From contig SXSP01000300.1 in NCBI GenBank assembly GCA_005792225.1, positions 1 through 9,299 on the forward strand: 9,299 nt of DNA. The letters are read 5' to 3'. Below the pieces are notes generated by a model. That model was not told where the DNA came from. It worked only from the letters and a program-made list of their open reading frames with translations, and ran no database searches. Positions 6,468 to 9,299 of this stretch are shown in pieces. The position numbers were made by a program, and so were the translations under genes. The DNA is from Bdellovibrionales bacterium. GTDB lineage: Bacteria > Bdellovibrionota > Bdellovibrionia > Bdellovibrionales > JAMPXM01. Numbering within the stretch: position 1 is the first letter of the stretch; each line of letters begins with the position of its first letter.

Positions 6468-7282
6468 GATGGATCCTGCGAAATGGCGCCTTCAATCAGA
6501 TTGATGTTGCGATCGGCGCGGGCGCCTGACAGCGTTCGCCGAACATCTTCGCCCGAACGCCTCATTTGGGCCACCATCGAAAGTGTACCCTTTCTCTTCT
6601 CGCCGTCTTTCATGGAATAGGCGTAGTCGGTCATGAGCATCGAGAGCTCGCGCTCGATCGTTTCAAACCAACGTGCAAGTTGCGGAATCTCGATATAGCA
6701 GCCGTTCTCGGCGCGCAATTGGTAGCGTGTCACCAAATCTTGTTTAAAGACAACGATTCGAATGAGAGCGCGGTAAAGCGAAGCTCCCTCGTAGAGCCGC
6801 CCGCCTTCATCAAGAATCTCCAGAGCGGTCCGGAGATCGTCGTAACCATTCTTCTCGGTCGGCGCCGGGACCGCGTCGAAGGCTCGCAACACGACCTGGA
6901 TCTGCCAGATCGTTTGCGCGATCGTTCGGATCACTGGATCACGTGAGGCCGCGAGCGCGTTGGATCCGTTCGTGTCCCATGTGAGGACGGCGCTTGCGAA
7001 ATCCTTGTACTGAATAAATTTGAGCCCCGCGCGTCCCGCATAAGCCGAGGCAAGAAGAACACGGGCCTTGGGGTGCCCCGGCTCCGCCTTTAACTTCTCG
7101 TTCAGAATGTAAATGGCTTCGCTGTATTGCCCTTGATCGATGAGGTAGGAGGCTCGCGCCATCTCATCGCGAGTTTCGGAGGTCTCGTGGCGATTCGAGC
7201 ACGCAACGAGGCCGAACACGAGGCAGAGGCCCGCGACCCACGCGAGATTCGAATTTGCGAGTTTTTTCGCAATGGAGACCAT
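6455..7282 (-). CDS. TPR-containing lipoprotein
   Basis: The 275-residue product carries a lipoprotein signal with lipobox LVAC and lipidated Cys28. Ser at +2 favours the outer membrane. Residues about 41-86 match tetratricopeptide repeats (YLIDQGQYSEAIYILNEKLKAEPGHPKARVLLASAYAGRAG); the remainder is helical with further cryptic repeats likely. TPRs are protein-binding scaffolds. The start is well supported by GAGGTGG (plus coordinates 7289-7295) with 6-nt spacing. It leads a two-gene operon whose second gene is the overlapping outer-membrane barrel, recalling periplasmic TPR lipoproteins that assist barrel or export machines. That functional link is inference. No catalytic motif is visible. 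Confidence 0.85.
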   Translation of the reverse strand: MVSIAKKLANSNLAWVAGLCLVFGLVACSNRHETSETRDEMARASYLIDQGQYSEAIYILNEKLKAEPGHPKARVLLASAYAGRAGLKFIQYKDFASAVLTWDTNGSNALAASRDPVIRTIAQTIWQIQVVLRAFDAVPAPTEKNGYDDLRTALEILDEGGRLYEGASLYRALIRIVVFKQDLVTRYQLRAENGCYIEIPQLARWFETIERELSMLMTDYAYSMKDGEKRKGTLSMVAQMRRSGEDVRRTLSGARADRNINLIEGAISQDPSCAR

Positions 7283-7369
7283 CGGAGCCCACCTCGTTCA
7301 ACCCGATTGGTTCGAGCAAAATGGGTGCCGGTTGAGCATCGAACTATTTGAAATCAGCGGCTAAATTCG

Positions 7370-7391
7370 AGGGGAATTTGCCAATTCCCCT
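7370..7391 (-). terminator. Hairpin just past the hydrolase stop, possible terminator
   Basis: AGGGGAATT (7370-7378) and AATTCCCCT (7383-7391) form a perfect 9-bp stem with a 4-nt loop. It begins about 8 nt after the stop of the alpha/beta hydrolase gene. In the minus-strand RNA only a weak U-run (CGAAUUUAG) follows, so it may be a weak intrinsic terminator or a 3'-end stabilising stem. Confidence 0.5.
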
Positions 7392-7398
7392 GCAAGTC

Positions 7399-8355
7399 TT
7401 ACAGGCTCCCGAGCCAGTTCAGGATGAGATCCTGAGTTTTCACGATGAGCTCGGTTTGATCGGTGTTGATATGGGCGCCGGATACAACTTCCACCCGCTT
7501 GGGCTCCGGAAGTAATTTCTCGATGCGAATCGAACTCTCGGCGGGAAAAACTTGGTCCCGGTCGCTTCGAATCGTCAAGAATTGGCCGCGCAAGTACGGA
7601 AGATGGAGCGCAGGATCGTGAAAGACCGTGAGTGCGTTGACCGCCGTGATGCTGAGGGGTACCGCTTCGGGAGGAAGATGCTCACGCAATCCTTGAGTCA
7701 AAACCGATTTCAACTCGGCTCCCGTGTAGGCGAAGATCGAACCTTTGACGGGTACATGGATCGTCTGCGCGATGTGAAGGGCTGAGGGGAGGAAGAGCCC
7801 ACCGAGGCTCACCCCGATCGTGTAGATCTCGTAAGGGTTCTGCCAAGTTCTCTCGGAGAGCCATTGAAGCGAAGCCGCGATCTGCGCCGGCGTCTGCTTC
7901 ATGAACTCGTAAGCGAGAGCCGGTCGACGAGCCATTTGCTCCGCATTGTAGGGATATTCGTAACCGACGATGACCATGTCTTCGAGGGAGTTCACGAGTT
8001 TCACCGTCTCGCGACCGGCGAAGAGGCCCGAAGCGACGAAGAGCGAACGAAGTTTTTTATCTCGACGCGTGGAAAAACCGCGAGGTCCTTTCGCCATGAG
8101 GCGAATCGTACCGACGCCCGCCTGCTCAAGAACGATTTCGACGAAATCAATTCCGTTTTCCGCCTGCGAGACTTTTTCGGAGACCGTTTTCAGCCGGGAT
8201 CGGGAGCCCAGATTCATGTCCTTCATGAGCATGTACGTCGCGAGCTGCGACTGGGCCATTTGGGCGAAGTCGTCGGCCCAAACAACGGGAGTTTGAAGAA
8301 TCAGAGCGAACGCCAGTAGAGAGGACACCACGATTTGATTTATGGCTTTTTTCAT
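7399..8355 (-). CDS. Exported alpha/beta-hydrolase
   Basis: The 318-residue product starts with a signal peptide (MKKA, hydrophobic core, cleavage near VVWA at about residue 27), so it acts in the periplasm or outside the cell. YTIGVSLGGLFLPSA (about 178-192) is a nucleophile elbow GXSXGG with Ser183. SDRDQVFP provides the acid, D265 or D267, and VVSGAHINTD provides the catalytic His295. Order and spacing fit an alpha/beta-hydrolase triad in a protein of usual length for the fold. The substrate is unknown: esterase, lipase-like or acyl-hydrolase activities are all possible. AAGGAG lies 9 nt before the ATG. It appears monocistronic, with the hairpin at 7370-7391 separating it from the next minus-strand operon. 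Confidence 0.85.
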   Translation of the reverse strand: MKKAINQIVVSSLLAFALILQTPVVWADDFAQMAQSQLATYMLMKDMNLGSRSRLKTVSEKVSQAENGIDFVEIVLEQAGVGTIRLMAKGPRGFSTRRDKKLRSLFVASGLFAGRETVKLVNSLEDMVIVGYEYPYNAEQMARRPALAYEFMKQTPAQIAASLQWLSERTWQNPYEIYTIGVSLGGLFLPSALHIAQTIHVPVKGSIFAYTGAELKSVLTQGLREHLPPEAVPLSITAVNALTVFHDPALHLPYLRGQFLTIRSDRDQVFPAESSIRIEKLLPEPKRVEVVSGAHINTDQTELIVKTQDLILNWLGSL

Positions 8356-8414
8356 GAGCCAAAACTCCTTCGGATCGTGCGAGGACTCAAGAGTGGGGAC
8401 CTCCGAAAGTAAAG

Positions 8415-8442
8415 TTTATGAGGGCCAGTTGATTTTTTTCAC
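8415..8442 (-). promoter_or_regulatory. Candidate promoter of the hydrolase gene
   Basis: On the minus strand GTGAAA (8437-8442) and CATAAA (8415-8420) are separated by 16 nt, each matching 4 of 6 positions of the sigma-70 consensus. It would give a leader of about 50 nt. Weak evidence. Confidence 0.25.
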
Positions 8443-8456
8443 GCACGCAGTACTTT
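8429..8456 (+). promoter_or_regulatory. Candidate promoter of the 71-residue protein and DUF2723 operon
   Basis: TTGATT (8429-8434) and TACTTT (8451-8456) are 16 nt apart. The -10 is poor (3 of 6). It overlaps the candidate minus-strand promoter, so if both are real the two genes would compete for polymerase. Confidence 0.2.
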
Positions 8457-8468
8457 AAAGAGAACGAA

Positions 8469-8474
8469 GAGGTG
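8469..8474 (+). promoter_or_regulatory. Ribosome binding site of the 71-residue protein
   Basis: GAGGTG lies 6 nt before the ATG at 8481 and overlaps the alternative in-frame GTG at 8472, so the ATG is the better start. Confidence 0.55.
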
Positions 8475-8480
8475 AACGAG

Positions 8481-8696
8481 ATGCCCGATCAGCGTGAAGA
8501 AGATCAGAAGACACCCCGGTATGAGTTGAGTCAGTATCGGCAATTCATCCGCGATGCCGCACCCTTCGTATCGCTCATTGCGGGACGAAGGATCTCGAAG
8601 GCCGAAGCCGAACTCCTCACCGACGAGCAAATGACCGCTCTCGCACTGATGATCGATAAACGTGTCGACGATCTCAAGGGCCGACTTCCCGGATGA
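8481..8696 (+). CDS. Small hydrophilic protein of unknown function, coupled to the DUF2723 gene
   Basis: The 71-residue protein has no signal peptide or membrane segment and is not recognised. It is charged and predicted largely helical: a polar N-terminus (about 1-15), a short hydrophobic patch DAAPFVSLIAG (about 25-35), then a segment rich in Glu, Ala and Lys ending DKRVDDLKGRLPG. Its stop overlaps the start of the next gene as ATGA, so it is likely translated with the glycosyltransferase-like membrane protein, perhaps as a cytoplasmic regulator or subunit; this is inference. It is real rather than spurious because it has a well-spaced ribosome site, a tight overlap with a convincing gene, and a position in a divergent promoter gap. 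Confidence 0.7.
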   Translation: MPDQREEDQKTPRYELSQYRQFIRDAAPFVSLIAGRRISKAEAELLTDEQMTALALMIDKRVDDLKGRLPG

Positions 8697-9299
8697 AAAA
8701 TCGGCGATGGCTGCCGCTTGCGCTTTCTTTCCTGGTTTCATCCCCCCTCCTCTTTTTTCTCGCGCATTTTCCGCAGAATCCGGACGGAGCCGAAATGGTG
8801 ATGACCGCGCTCACCGGCGGCGTTCTCCATCCCTCCGGAATGCCGCCACAGGCTTGGTTGAATCTTATCTTTGCGCGTCTTTCTCCCTCGACTCCCGGCT
8901 GGGGCCTGAGCTTCTTTTCGTGGCTCGCGCACGCGGGAACATGCTTCATTTTGCTCGCAACCCTCACGCGCCTCGGCGTCCAACATCTCGCTCCCCGACT
9001 TCTCGCAATCGCGCTTTACACCGCCAACACTTACGTTTTCACAATGGCGATCCAGCCGGAAAAGTACGCGCAAGTCGCGTGCACGATCGCGCTCTTTTTG
9101 TTTTTCGTCGTGTCGGCCTTGCGAGATCCCGATGGACCTCGGCGCCAAAATTTCTGGTTCATTGCCCTCTCGTTTTCGCTGGCTCTCTCGCAGCATACGG
9201 CTAGCGTTTTTCTTGCCCCCGTTCTCGGCGTAGTCTTCGTGAGCGCCCGTCGCAGACACGGATTGAAACGCTCTCTCCTCTGGTTTTCGGAATCGACCG
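8693..9299 (+). CDS. DUF2723 family GT-C glycosyltransferase-like membrane protein (N-terminal part, cut by window end)
   Basis: The first 202 residues are visible and the frame is still open at the window edge. A membrane segment (about 7-24) leads into NPDGAEMV (29-36), which fits the acidic D..E loop motif of DUF2723 and other GT-C enzymes. HPSGMPP (46-52) corresponds to the family's HPPG.PL. PEKYAQ (122-127) and ALSQHTASVFLAP (164-176) match its E.Y and .H....LAP positions. Several more hydrophobic segments follow (about 73-91, 103-120, 128-142, 154-183). Such proteins sit in the inner membrane and transfer a sugar from a polyprenyl-phosphate donor to a protein or glycan on the periplasmic side; the actual acceptor here is unknown. 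The ATG overlaps the stop of the 71-residue gene (ATGA). Full-length members are much longer, so the rest lies downstream. Confidence 0.85.
   Translation, partial: MKNRRWLPLALSFLVSSPLLFFLAHFPQNPDGAEMVMTALTGGVLHPSGMPPQAWLNLIFARLSPSTPGWGLSFFSWLAHAGTCFILLATLTRLGVQHLAPRLLAIALYTANTYVFTMAIQPEKYAQVACTIALFLFFVVSALRDPDGPRRQNFWFIALSFSLALSQHTASVFLAPVLGVVFVSARRRHGLKRSLLWFSEST

Noticed and set aside
7864..8319. 151-residue plus-strand frame opposite the hydrolase gene
   Set aside because: Antisense of a well-supported alpha/beta-hydrolase; composition is Arg-rich and no motif is visible.
8662..9204. A 180-residue open frame on the plus strand and a 173-residue one on the minus strand (8738-9259)
   Set aside because: Both are shadows of the DUF2723 gene starting at 8693, whose frame shows the family motifs and membrane segments and stays open to the window end.
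1..9299. CRISPR array, tRNA, rRNA, insertion sequence
   Set aside because: No regularly spaced direct repeats, no cloverleaf or rRNA-like stretch, and no transposase or terminal inverted repeats were seen.

Overview
The window reads as chromosomal DNA of a Gram-negative predator-type bacterium, most likely a member of Bdellovibrionota. This is inferred from style, not from a marker gene. It contains a fibre protein with 'VGIGT..P...L.V.G' motifs of the kind abundant in Bdellovibrio, a DUF1554 lectin-like secreted protein, several outer-membrane barrels ending in Phe, and many lipoproteins. The base composition looks moderately GC-rich, higher than B. bacteriovorus, so I do not name a genus. 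There is no rRNA, tRNA, IS element, CRISPR array or phage structural operon.

Layout. (1) 1-1459, plus strand: the end of a fibre-like protein, overlapped by a secreted DUF1554 protein. (2) 1456-3630, minus strand: an exported protein with five Fn3-like beta domains in an A-B-A-B-C order, followed by an outer-membrane barrel. (3) 3863-5406, plus strand: a lipoprotein with an HEXXH zinc-protease motif, coupled by an ATGA overlap to a small membrane-anchored protein with a proline-rich stalk. (4) 5403-7282, minus strand: a TPR lipoprotein followed, with a 13-nt overlap, by an outer-membrane barrel. (5) 7399-8355, minus strand: an exported alpha/beta hydrolase, with a hairpin just past its stop. 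(6) 8481-9299, plus strand: a 71-residue unknown protein coupled by ATGA to a DUF2723 GT-C glycosyltransferase-like membrane protein that runs off the window.

Nearly every gene product is predicted to be exported, lipidated or membrane-embedded, so this is a cell-envelope or surface neighbourhood. Coding density is very high: the longest non-coding stretch is about 230 bases (3631-3862), and no gap exceeds 300 bases. Genes lie in small divergent and convergent pairs. Both convergent junctions (1456-1459 and 5403-5406) have the two stop codons interlocked in one TTAA palindrome, leaving no room for a terminator. Plausible themes are surface adhesion or prey contact (fibre, lectin-like, Fn3-barrel), envelope proteolysis (HEARH lipoprotein) and surface glycosylation (DUF2723). 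No experimentally known pathway can be assigned from sequence alone.
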